Below, one piece after another: positions 29,115 to 37,161 of a stretch of DNA of 64,000 nt (position 1 is its first letter; each line of letters starts with the position of its first letter). Both the position numbers and the translations under genes were made by a program. Origin of the DNA: Caulobacteraceae bacterium (GTDB lineage: Bacteria > Pseudomonadota > Alphaproteobacteria > Caulobacterales > Caulobacteraceae); assembly GCA_019748095.1 (NCBI GenBank), contig JAIEQA010000018.1, forward strand, positions 112,456-176,455, written 5' to 3'. The notes beneath the pieces were generated by a model that was given only the letters and a program-made list of their open reading frames with translations, was not told where the DNA came from and did not search any database.

Positions 29115-29283
29115 AGGCCCTGAGATGGTTCTCGCCCTTGCTCCCTATCGCCGGAAGGCACTCTTTGGCCGACCCATGACCGCCGAAGCCGACGGCTCTG
29201 TCGGTCATGACCGTCGGGCCCCACCCTGTCGGGGGCAGGCCATGACCTATTGAAACCGGGCCGCTTTGGTCGATAAGCGAGGC

Positions 29284-30177
29284 ATGAACGATATTCCGCT
29301 CCGGCAAAACCAGGACGCCAATCTTCGGCTGCTGCGGGCGCGCCAGGAGATGTTTCATCGGGCAAAGCTGGTTTTCATCGCGCAACTTCTCCTAACCGTG
29401 CTGCTGCCGGTTTCGGGGGCGATCTGGGGCTTGGTTCACGAAGACCAACGCGCGACCATCGCTCTGTTGAGCTTGGTCATGACCGTCGTGGATGCGGCGC
29501 TGCTCGACCGGGCGCAGCGTCGGTTCGTCCGCAACGGTGCCAAGGCGGCCGAGGCGTTCGACTGCAGCGTGCTCCAGCTGCCCTGGAACACCCTGGCGGC
29601 GGGAAAGCCCTTGGACGACGAGGCCGTCGAGGAAGCCGCGACGTCATGGGAACGACGCCGCCAGAACAAAGGGCTGATCGACTGGTATCCGAATGAGGTC
29701 GGTCAAGCCTCTCTCTCGCTCGGCCGCCTGATCTGCCAACGAACGAACCTTTGGTACGATGGCCGGCTCCGGCGATTGAATGGATCTCTCGCTCTCCTCT
29801 TGGCCTGGGCATTGCCGATCACTCTGTTGCTCGCTTGCTGGTGGCTCAACCTGCCGTTTCGCGAGATCGCCATCGTCCTGACGCCAGCTGCCCCCGTCAT
29901 GGTCTGGGCCATCCGCGAGCATTTCCGGCAGAAGGATACGGCCGAGGCGCAAGAGCAAACCAAGGGCGAGGCAGAGGCCTATCTGTCGGCCATCAAGCGT
30001 GGAGAACTGAGCGAGCCCGAGGCCCAGCAGGCCGCTCGCGACGTCCAGAACGCCCTGTACGCCAGACGCGCGGCCAGCCCCATGATCATCCCGGGGCTGT
30101 ACCAACTCGCCCGCCCGGGCCTGGAACGTCAGATGAAGGCCGGGGCCGCGGAACATGTCCGCGACCCCAAATCCTAG
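29284..30177 (+). CDS. S-4TM family putative pore-forming effector (CBASS effector)
   Basis: MNDIPLRQNQDANLRLLRARQEMFHRAK; four predicted TM helices in two pairs; DCSVLQLPWN, DWYPNEVG, ICQRTNLWYD as in S-4TM proteins. Confidence 0.8.
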   Translation: MNDIPLRQNQDANLRLLRARQEMFHRAKLVFIAQLLLTVLLPVSGAIWGLVHEDQRATIALLSLVMTVVDAALLDRAQRRFVRNGAKAAEAFDCSVLQLPWNTLAAGKPLDDEAVEEAATSWERRRQNKGLIDWYPNEVGQASLSLGRLICQRTNLWYDGRLRRLNGSLALLLAWALPITLLLACWWLNLPFREIAIVLTPAAPVMVWAIREHFRQKDTAEAQEQTKGEAEAYLSAIKRGELSEPEAQQAARDVQNALYARRAASPMIIPGLYQLARPGLERQMKAGAAEHVRDPKS

Positions 30178-30187
30178 ATGCGCTCTG

Positions 30188-31072
30188 TCAGGACGCGGGG
30201 AAGAACTCGCCGAAGACCTCTCGCCAGATCCTGACCGCCTCCCCTTCTCGGCCCTGCGCCTCGGCGCGGTAGGCCCGCGTCGCGGCCATCTCCGCGGCCT
30301 CCAGCTTGAGACGGGCGGCCGAGCAAAGCGCGGACGTCATCTCATCAGACACCGGCGGCCCCAGATGAGCAGGATCGGCCCAGTCCTCGTGAACGCTCGC
30401 GGCCGCCGCCGCGAAGAAGCGTCGCGCCTCATCCGGGAAGGTGTTGAACGGCCCGTCGATGAGATCCAACGCCATCACCTCAACCAGGAACGAGGGCTCG
30501 ATGGGCCGACCGTTCGCTCGGTTCCAGCTCTTGAGCATCTTCACCAGCGGGACCCAGTTGCCCGAGAGATCCCGGTTCTTGGCCGTGGTCAGATCGTTGT
30601 GTGTCGCCGGATTGGTCTTGATCCAGGTTCCGAGCTGTTCGTCCGGAATCTCGTAGTCCGAGCCGGAGGCGAAAGCGGGCACCACGTCCAGGCTGACGAC
30701 CTTGCCGTCTTCATGCTGGGTCTGGTTGCGCTTCTCGAACCAGACGGTCACGCACCGTCGATCGCGGACGACCTGATCGCGGCCATAGGCGTCGACCAGA
30801 CAGGCCTCCAGGTCATCGAGCACGGCTTTCGGGTGCGCCTTTCGGCGCTCCGACTCCTTCGTGCCCAGAACGACGAAGATGTCGATGTCCTTGAGCGGCT
30901 TGGTCTTGGTGTGCCGGCCGTAGGATCCTGCCAAGAAATCATGATCGACGTCGAAAGACGCCTGGACCGTGGCCCGAACGTCTTTCTGCCGCCGACTGGC
31001 GTCGTCCTGTTCCGTCTTCGTCAGCTCCAGGCGGGATTTGAAGGTGGCGAAAGCGTCGCTGACCTTGCTCAT
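30188..31072 (-). CDS. CBASS oligonucleotide cyclase (CD-NTase)
   Basis: FLAGSYGRHTKTKPLKDIDIFVVLG (GS...DxD motif) and VVSLDVVPAF third acidic residue; ATGA overlap with HORMA gene. Confidence 0.9.
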   Translation of the reverse strand: MSKVSDAFATFKSRLELTKTEQDDASRRQKDVRATVQASFDVDHDFLAGSYGRHTKTKPLKDIDIFVVLGTKESERRKAHPKAVLDDLEACLVDAYGRDQVVRDRRCVTVWFEKRNQTQHEDGKVVSLDVVPAFASGSDYEIPDEQLGTWIKTNPATHNDLTTAKNRDLSGNWVPLVKMLKSWNRANGRPIEPSFLVEVMALDLIDGPFNTFPDEARRFFAAAAASVHEDWADPAHLGPPVSDEMTSALCSAARLKLEAAEMAATRAYRAEAQGREGEAVRIWREVFGEFFPAS

Positions 31073-31572
31073 GACGGTCTCCAGTAGTTGAGGCCCGCAG
31101 TGATATCGTGCGTGGCGATGGCGGTGCCGGTCGCGCGGCTGACGAGTCCGGCGGTCGAACGCTTGGTGCAGCTCGACATCCCAGGCACGTCGGGTCGGCC
31201 GGGGCGCGTCGTCAGGATGATCGTGTAGGTGCACCCGCTGGGCGGACGTCCGACCTTGTCGATGGTCCGCTGGAGATGCTGGCGATCGACCCACATGTCA
31301 TCGTCGACGCCGCTGCCGGCATAGGTGATGGGAAAGTCCCAGCGGAGCTGAAGATCGCGTGACCCAGGCTTGTGGAACTCGATCGTCACCGTGGTCAGCC
31401 AGCCGCTTTCAAGCCAGGTTCGCGCGGCATTGCCCACGATGGCCCAGTCGTCGACGAGTTTCTCGGGGGACAGACCGGCCGCCTGGACGATACGGGTCAG
31501 CTGATTGCGCATGTGATCCGCAACGAAGGCCGCGGTGTGGGTGCGGGTATAGGTGAAGGTTGAGACGGCCAT
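31069..31572 (-). CDS. cap7: Bacterial HORMA-domain protein of CBASS (Cap7-like)
   Basis: STFTYTRTHTAAFVADHMRNQLTRIVQAAGLSPEKLVDDWAIVGNAARTWLESGWLTTVTIEFHKPGSRDLQLRWDFPITY...PGRPDVPGMSSCTKRSTAGLV. Confidence 0.8.
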   Translation of the reverse strand: MAVSTFTYTRTHTAAFVADHMRNQLTRIVQAAGLSPEKLVDDWAIVGNAARTWLESGWLTTVTIEFHKPGSRDLQLRWDFPITYAGSGVDDDMWVDRQHLQRTIDKVGRPPSGCTYTIILTTRPGRPDVPGMSSCTKRSTAGLVSRATGTAIATHDITAGLNYWRPS

Positions 31573-32042
31573 CAGTGCGCGGCTCCCCAGTCGATCGTGA
31601 GCGCCGATGCCGCGGCGGGTTGCGCGTTGGACGCCTGTTCCGCCAGCGCGCCAGGAGTGTCGTTGAAGTCATGAACGACCAGACGCGGTGCCCGCTTCTT
31701 CAAGGTCTCCGTCACCCAGTCGATGTCGACAGGATCGCAGGGCACATACAGCGTCCAGTCTTTCGCCGTCGGGTTCCAGTCGAGCGCCGCGACGTCGAGT
31801 CCCAGACTGACCGCATCGGCACCATAAGAGAAATAGAGCACCAGGCGGTGGCCATCGCCCTTCAGCGTCATTGGGTGGTCGGCGTAATGCTCCTCGGCGA
31901 GCAGGCTCGCCATCACCGTGGTCGCCGCCGTCAACTGAGCCGTGTCGACGGAATCCGACTGGGTGATCAGGTCGATGACCGCCGCCCAGGTCTCGGACCC
32001 CGACCGGGCCGGGACGGCCGCGATATCCCTACGCAGCTTCAC
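31572..32042 (-). CDS. CBASS-associated protein, possible second HORMA-like (Cap8-like) protein; GTG start
   Basis: VKLRRDIAAVPARSGSETWAAVIDLIT...; position between HORMA and TRIP13 genes with overlapping ends. Confidence 0.6.
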   Translation of the reverse strand: MKLRRDIAAVPARSGSETWAAVIDLITQSDSVDTAQLTAATTVMASLLAEEHYADHPMTLKGDGHRLVLYFSYGADAVSLGLDVAALDWNPTAKDWTLYVPCDPVDIDWVTETLKKRAPRLVVHDFNDTPGALAEQASNAQPAAASALTIDWGAAH

Positions 32043-32910
32043 GGCCGACCTCCTTGCCCGCCTGTGCGGCAGCCTTGATCGCGGCCAGCAGTTGCTGGCT
32101 CGTGACGAGGTTGGGATCGCGCGCCGTCGCCAGCGACCCGGCGAGGGCGCCGACGACCGCCTTGCGCAGGCGCCGCCCATCCATACCGTTGGACGCGGTG
32201 ACGAACAGGGCCATGTCGCGCCCGAGGCCGGCGACCTTGGGCCATTGGCGTGCCAGGGCGTCCAAGGTGTCGCGGATGATCTCGGCCCGGGCCTCGGCGT
32301 TCGGCGGCGGGATGGTTTCGATCAGGTCCGCGCGGGACAGGAAGGCGGCGTCGACCGCCTGCGGATAGTTGGTTGTCGCAATCAGCAGGATGTTCTTGTG
32401 GGTCCGCGTCAGCAGATCGAGCCCGGCGAGCACGGCGTCGGTCGCCCGGTGCACATCGACAGGATTGGCTTCCAGGCTCATCCGGCGCCGATCGGCCGCC
32501 AAGGTCTCCACTTCATCCAGCAGCACGACGGCGACGCCACCCATGCCGGCTTCCGGAATGGTTTGGGTGAACAGGGTGGTGACCTGCTGCTGGCTCTTGC
32601 CGAGCGAGGCGCTCGCCAGACCGTGCGGGTCGATCTGCAGGAAGGTCACCTTCTGGCCCGGAAGCATAGACGCCACCTTGGTGGCGAGGCCCCGGGCCAG
32701 CGTCGTCTTGCCGGTTCCGGGAATACCGGCCAACACGATCAAACCATGGAGCGGCGCGGCGTCGAACGGGACGGACCGGCGGACGGTCAAGGCCAGCATC
32801 GATTGGGCGAGAAGGCGATCCTTGACGCCCTGATCGATCTTGATAGCAGCCCACGCGGTCTCGAACTGGACGTCGGGCAGAGGGCAGCGGTAGGCGATTC
32901 CTGAATTCAT
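32029..32910 (-). CDS. cap6: TRIP13/Pch2-like AAA+ ATPase of CBASS (Cap6-like)
   Basis: GLIVLAGIPGTGKTTLARGLATKVAS Walker A; VVLLDEVETLAADR Walker B; ILLIATTNYPQAVDAAFLSRADLIETIPPP. Confidence 0.87.
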   Translation of the reverse strand: MNSGIAYRCPLPDVQFETAWAAIKIDQGVKDRLLAQSMLALTVRRSVPFDAAPLHGLIVLAGIPGTGKTTLARGLATKVASMLPGQKVTFLQIDPHGLASASLGKSQQQVTTLFTQTIPEAGMGGVAVVLLDEVETLAADRRRMSLEANPVDVHRATDAVLAGLDLLTRTHKNILLIATTNYPQAVDAAFLSRADLIETIPPPNAEARAEIIRDTLDALARQWPKVAGLGRDMALFVTASNGMDGRRLRKAVVGALAGSLATARDPNLVTSQQLLAAIKAAAQAGKEVGREAA

Positions 32911-33558
32911 GGTTCAGTCCTTTCGGTTCGGGGAAGAAGAATCCGAGAGGGCTGTGTCGCGGCCACGGTTGTGTGGGCGCGACGGCGATGCATAAGATCG
33001 CGCCGCTGGCTCGGATGAGTCGGTATCGGGGAGAGATCGGCCTCCTGAGTGACGGCCAAGTCGAAGTTGGCCGGCCTCTCCCCACCTTGTTCACGCTCAG
33101 ATCACTTGACAGCCCCGTTGTCTGATGCCGACCAGACCGTCGCGCGCGACGGCCGCGTCGTCGTTTGAATTCTGAGGGAATCGGAACAGCCAACGCCCAA
33201 TGCTCAGGGACTCGTTAAGGCGAGTCGCAGGCGACGCAAAGGGAACGTTAACGCGTCTTCACTCTGATGCGATTCGTGCCCTGTGTCGAATGCCACGTCA
33301 AGATGTTGTGGTGATATTGTTGTTCGACCCCACATACGGGCTTCGTCGAAGGAATCATGCCGCGTTGGGGCAGCCCGCCGTTCTTGGCATCTTTCGATGA
33401 GGGAGGCTTTGGCAATCGTGATGGATCCTGCTCTTGCGGCCTCTCCACGCCGCCCAATTCAGGTCAGCCCGCCGGGCGCGTGGACGCCAGCCTCAGACTG
33501 TGGCAAGTAACATATCCTTGCACTTTGGGCGTATAGATATAGGAAATGTAACATCGCG

Positions 33559-34170
33559 ATGGCGACCATGACCCACATCGAACGCGCCCTCGCCGTCGCT
33601 CAAGCCCAAGGCGTCGCGCGCACCCGCGATTTCGTCACCGCCGGCGTCCCCCGCGTCTATCTCAAACGCCTCGTCGAGGATGGTCGACTGAGCCAGGTCG
33701 GCCGCGGCCTTTACAGACCTAACGACGTTTCTCTGCCCACGACCTCCAGCCTGGCCGAAGCGGCGCGCGTGGTACCGAACGGGGTGATCGCGCTTTTGTC
33801 CGCCCTGCGATTTCACGGACTGACCACCCAGGCCCCTCATGCCGTCTGGCTTCTCATCGACACGCGGGCGTGGACTCCTGTAAATCCGCCTATGCGGCTG
33901 AAGATCGTTCGAGCCAGCGGCCCCTCGCTGACGGAGGGCGTGGAGCCGCATGACATCGACGGCGTCACTGTGCCCATCACATCGCCCGCCAAGACCGTGG
34001 TCGACTGCTTCAAATACCGGCGGAGGGTCGGGCTCGACGTCGCCCTGGAGGCGCTTCAGGATTTCATGAAGGACAGCGCACGCCGTCGCCAGCGCGACGC
34101 GCTCTGGAAATATGCCGAGATCGACCGGGTCCAAACCGTGATCCGCCCTTATCTTGAAGCGCTCAGTTGA
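33559..34170 (+). CDS. abiEi: Type IV toxin-antitoxin system AbiEi family antitoxin
   Basis: ALAVAQAQGVARTRDFVTAGVPRVYLKRLVEDGRLSQVGRGLYRPND winged-HTH; TSPAKTVVDCFKYRRRVGLDVALEAL. Confidence 0.88.
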   Translation: MATMTHIERALAVAQAQGVARTRDFVTAGVPRVYLKRLVEDGRLSQVGRGLYRPNDVSLPTTSSLAEAARVVPNGVIALLSALRFHGLTTQAPHAVWLLIDTRAWTPVNPPMRLKIVRASGPSLTEGVEPHDIDGVTVPITSPAKTVVDCFKYRRRVGLDVALEALQDFMKDSARRRQRDALWKYAEIDRVQTVIRPYLEALS

Positions 34171-35087
34171 CCCGCCGACCGGTCCGCAATGTCGCCGCCT
34201 CGGTCCGAGATCGGCTGACCGCAAGGGCACGGCTGCGCCGCGAGGACGTGCAACTCGTCTTCCTGCGCTACGCGATCGAACGTCTTCTCTATCGATTGAG
34301 CGTCTCCAACCACCACGACCGCTTCATCCTGAAAGGCGCCATGCTGTTTGCCCAATGGGCGCCGACGCCGCACCGACCGAGCGGCGACCTCGATCTCCTG
34401 GGTCTCGGCGACAGCGCCCCTGATGTCGTGCGAGACATCTTTCGCGAGGTTGTGGCGATCCCTGTCGACGATGACGGCGTGCTGTTTCTGCCAGATACGC
34501 TGGTCGCCGAAATAGCGCGGCCCGACGCGGAATACAGCGGCGTGTCGGTGGACGTCAGCGCGGAGATCAACGGCGCGAAGCTCAAGGTCCACATCGACAT
34601 CGGATACGGAGACGCCATCACGCCGGCGGCCGTGCAGATCGAATATCCATCGCTCCTGGATCAGCCGAGGGCCAAGCTGCTGGCCTATCCGCGAGAGACC
34701 GTCGTCGCCGAGAAGTTCCAGGCCATGGTCGAACTGGGGATGGCCAACACGCGGTTGAAGGACTTCTTCGATCTGTGGGCGATCGCCAACACCTTTGAGT
34801 TCGACGGCGAGACTTTGGCGGAAGCGCTCGCCCGCACCTTCGATCGTCGCGATACGGCACTCCCTACAAGCGATCCATTGGCGCTCACGTCCGCCTTTGC
34901 CGAACGAAAGCAGAGAGAATGGACGGCCTTTCTCGATCGGACCGACATCGCGATGGCGTCGAAATCCCTACCCGAGACCCAGGCGCTGATCGCGGCCTTC
35001 GTCCTGCCGCCGGTATTGGCTCGCGCCAGAAATGAGCCCTTTGTCCGGCGCTGGACCCCCGACGACGGTTGGATGGAGACGACATGA
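34167..35087 (+). CDS. abiEii: AbiEii nucleotidyltransferase toxin
   Basis: DRFILKGAMLFAQWAPTPHRPSGDLDLLGLGD; KVHIDIGYGDAITP; YPRETVVAEKFQAMVELGMANTRLKDFFDLW; TTGA overlap with abiEi stop. Confidence 0.9.
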   Translation: MTRRPVRNVAASVRDRLTARARLRREDVQLVFLRYAIERLLYRLSVSNHHDRFILKGAMLFAQWAPTPHRPSGDLDLLGLGDSAPDVVRDIFREVVAIPVDDDGVLFLPDTLVAEIARPDAEYSGVSVDVSAEINGAKLKVHIDIGYGDAITPAAVQIEYPSLLDQPRAKLLAYPRETVVAEKFQAMVELGMANTRLKDFFDLWAIANTFEFDGETLAEALARTFDRRDTALPTSDPLALTSAFAERKQREWTAFLDRTDIAMASKSLPETQALIAAFVLPPVLARARNEPFVRRWTPDDGWMETT

Positions 35088-35134
35088 ACACCCTTTGATT
35101 TTGGGGTGCATGGCGACGGGCTCAGCGGAAAACC

Positions 35135-35536
35135 TCAGAACTCAAAGGCTCGCTGAAGCTCATCGCCCGACCCCCGCTTAGGCTTCGCGCGAGGGATCGG
35201 ATCGGCGGGCTTGGGCCGTGGGGCCGCGTTCGGCGCCCCTCGCCTCTGTGGCGTTGAGGCCGCGAGCGCCTTCGCCTCCTCCTCACGCTCAGCGACTCGA
35301 AAGGCAGGAAGCTCGGATTCCGAACGCGGCGCTCTGGACGCCTGCCAGGCGTTGACCTCGCTCTCCAACCAGCCCACGCGACCCGGCGAAATCTGTCTCG
35401 GTGTCGGGAAGTCTCCCGCCTTCTGCCGTCGCCAGGCCGTCGTTCGACTGAAGCCGGTCAAGCTCTTGACGGTCTTCCATCCAAGGAAGCGATCGCCAGG
35501 CGGTGGTGTCCGCTCGCTGTCCACAGAGGTCGTCAC
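35135..35536 (-). CDS. AlpA-like helix-turn-helix protein
   Basis: RFLGWKTVKSLTGFSRTTAWRRQKAGDFPTPRQISPGRVGWLESEVNAW. Confidence 0.75.
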   Translation of the reverse strand: MTTSVDSERTPPPGDRFLGWKTVKSLTGFSRTTAWRRQKAGDFPTPRQISPGRVGWLESEVNAWQASRAPRSESELPAFRVAEREEEAKALAASTPQRRGAPNAAPRPKPADPIPRAKPKRGSGDELQRAFEF

Positions 35537-35775
35537 GATCCGACTCCCGCGTGCTGGTCGGCGATGCCCTCGGCAAGAAGGTCGTCCGCGCGCCGCTCAA
35601 AAGCGACCGCCAAGACCTCAGCATCCCGAGCCGCATCGACCGGATCCCGCTCCGCCCACGCAAGGAGAACGGCCTTCAGCGAAAAACTCATGGACGGATC
35701 CGCCATCAGGTCCTCCGGCGTCGGACGCCCAGACGACTCTCGCCGGGGGCGAGATGAAGAAGTCAGACGCGTCAT
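35533..35775 (-). CDS. Hypothetical protein
   Basis: MTRLTSSSRPRRESSGRPTPEDLMADPSMSFSLKAVLLAWAERD...; ATGA overlaps on both sides. Confidence 0.5.
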   Translation of the reverse strand: MTRLTSSSRPRRESSGRPTPEDLMADPSMSFSLKAVLLAWAERDPVDAARDAEVLAVAFERRADDLLAEGIADQHAGVGS

Positions 35776-36050
35776 GGCGCACGCCTTTCGTCTGCCGGCC
35801 TCTCCCACGACGCACGGCGCAGGCCCGAATCCTGGGCCTCGGCCCAGCCGCGCAGCACGCCGCGTGGATAGAGGGGCTTGCCGCGTATGTGGCGGCACGG
35901 CGGTCCGTTGCCGACCGACCAGGCCCGCGCCAGGGTGGTCGGCTTCATGCTGATCCCGAACCTCTGGAGGAACTCGGACGCTTGGTTGCGCGTAAGCAGG
36001 TCGTCATCCCGTTCGATGGCACTTCCCGCATCGTGCTGATCCGGAGTCAT
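35772..36050 (-). CDS. Hypothetical HTH-type protein
   Basis: MTPDQHDAGSAIERDDDLLTRNQASEFLQRFGISMKPTTLARAWSVGNGPPCRHIRGKPLYPRGVLRGWAEAQ. Confidence 0.6.
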   Translation of the reverse strand: MTPDQHDAGSAIERDDDLLTRNQASEFLQRFGISMKPTTLARAWSVGNGPPCRHIRGKPLYPRGVLRGWAEAQDSGLRRASWERPADERRAP

Positions 36051-36655
36051 CGCGCGGCTCCCGTGCGGCATTCCCGTGAACTGCGCACCCCACGGCCGGC
36101 GGTCAGGGCAAGGTAGCAGTCCACCACGCTGACGACATACTCCTGGGTCTCGCGGATATCCGGAATGCGGCCCAGGCGCGCGACGCGGCCGGGTCCGGCG
36201 TTATACGCGGCCAAGGCCAAACGAAGATCACCAAACCGGAGCATCTGCCTTGCCAGATAGGCCGCGCCGCCCGAGAGGTTCTCGGCCGGATCGAAGCGGT
36301 CGCGCACACCGAGCTCGGCGGCGGTCCCGGGCATCAACTGCGCCAGGCCGCAGGCCCCGACTGGCGAACAGGCCTCGTTGCGATAGGCGCTTTCGACCAC
36401 GACCAGGGCATGCAGAAGCTTGGGATCCAGCCCGTGCCGCTCCGCCGCCGTGGCGATCGCGGCCATGAACGGCTGGCTGAGCGGAGCCAGACGCGGCGTG
36501 TCCAGGGGTTCTTCGGCCGATGACTCGGCGACCGGTTCGACCGTGTCGATGGCCGCGAACAGATCGCCGCCCGCCGCGCGCCAGTCAGCGGTCTGGGCCG
36601 AGGCCGTGCTGGCGCTCAGCAGGGCCGCGAGGGTGATGAGGGTCCGTCTCACCAT
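36047..36655 (-). CDS. Lytic transglycosylase (VirB1-like)
   Basis: ERHGLDPKLLHALVVVESAYRNEACSPVGACGLAQLMPGTAAELGV...AYLARQMLRFGDLRLALAAYNAGPGRV. Confidence 0.92.
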   Translation of the reverse strand: MVRRTLITLAALLSASTASAQTADWRAAGGDLFAAIDTVEPVAESSAEEPLDTPRLAPLSQPFMAAIATAAERHGLDPKLLHALVVVESAYRNEACSPVGACGLAQLMPGTAAELGVRDRFDPAENLSGGAAYLARQMLRFGDLRLALAAYNAGPGRVARLGRIPDIRETQEYVVSVVDCYLALTAGRGVRSSRECRTGAAR

Positions 36656-37161
36656 GTCAGGGTCTCCTTGTAGACGCCGTCCACCTCGGACCGGCGGACC
36701 GGGCCGAAATAGCGGCTGTCGAAACTTCCCGGCGTGTCGCCGAGCAGGAACAGTTCATCGGGGGCGAGCGTCCGGCAGCCGCGCCAGACCGGCAGCGCGA
36801 CGCCGCGCCGGTCATGCTCAAGAACTGGCGAGAGGCGCGACGGCGTCCGCACCTTGCTGCCTTCTGCGCAGACGCGGTCGCCGCCGACGGCCGCGACGCG
36901 CTTGATCAGCTTGACCTCGGCCGGCATCCCGAGCCTGGCCAGATGGGGCCGGATGCTGGAAGGCTGGGCGATGGCGACCACACTGCCGTGGGCAATCGGG
37001 GCGTCGGCCTGCCGGACATAGAGGCCCTCGGGCAGGCTCGGACTCTCATTGACGAGCGCGAGCGCCGGAGCGCGGTCGGCGGACACAGCAATGATGGCCA
37101 ACGCGGCGACCGGGATGAGCGTCCAAGCGACCCATTGTCGATACTGCAGGAAGAGCGTCAT
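36649..37161 (-). CDS. S26 family signal peptidase (TraF-like)
   Basis: NESPSLPEGLYVRQ; LIKRVAAVGGDRVC; LFLLGDTPGSFDSRYFGPVRRSEVDG. Confidence 0.9.
   Translation of the reverse strand: MTLFLQYRQWVAWTLIPVAALAIIAVSADRAPALALVNESPSLPEGLYVRQADAPIAHGSVVAIAQPSSIRPHLARLGMPAEVKLIKRVAAVGGDRVCAEGSKVRTPSRLSPVLEHDRRGVALPVWRGCRTLAPDELFLLGDTPGSFDSRYFGPVRRSEVDGVYKETLTW

Noticed and set aside
33108-33113. TTGACA in the CBASS-AbiE interval as a sigma70 -35 box
   Set aside because: No acceptable -10 hexamer at suitable spacing downstream
33518-33538. TTGCAC / TATAGA as an abiE promoter
   Set aside because: Spacing of 8 bp is far too short for a -35/-10 pair
35094-35111. CACCC...GGGTG hairpin between abiEii and the AlpA-like gene
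   Set aside because: Only 5-bp arms; plausible convergent terminator but too weak to call
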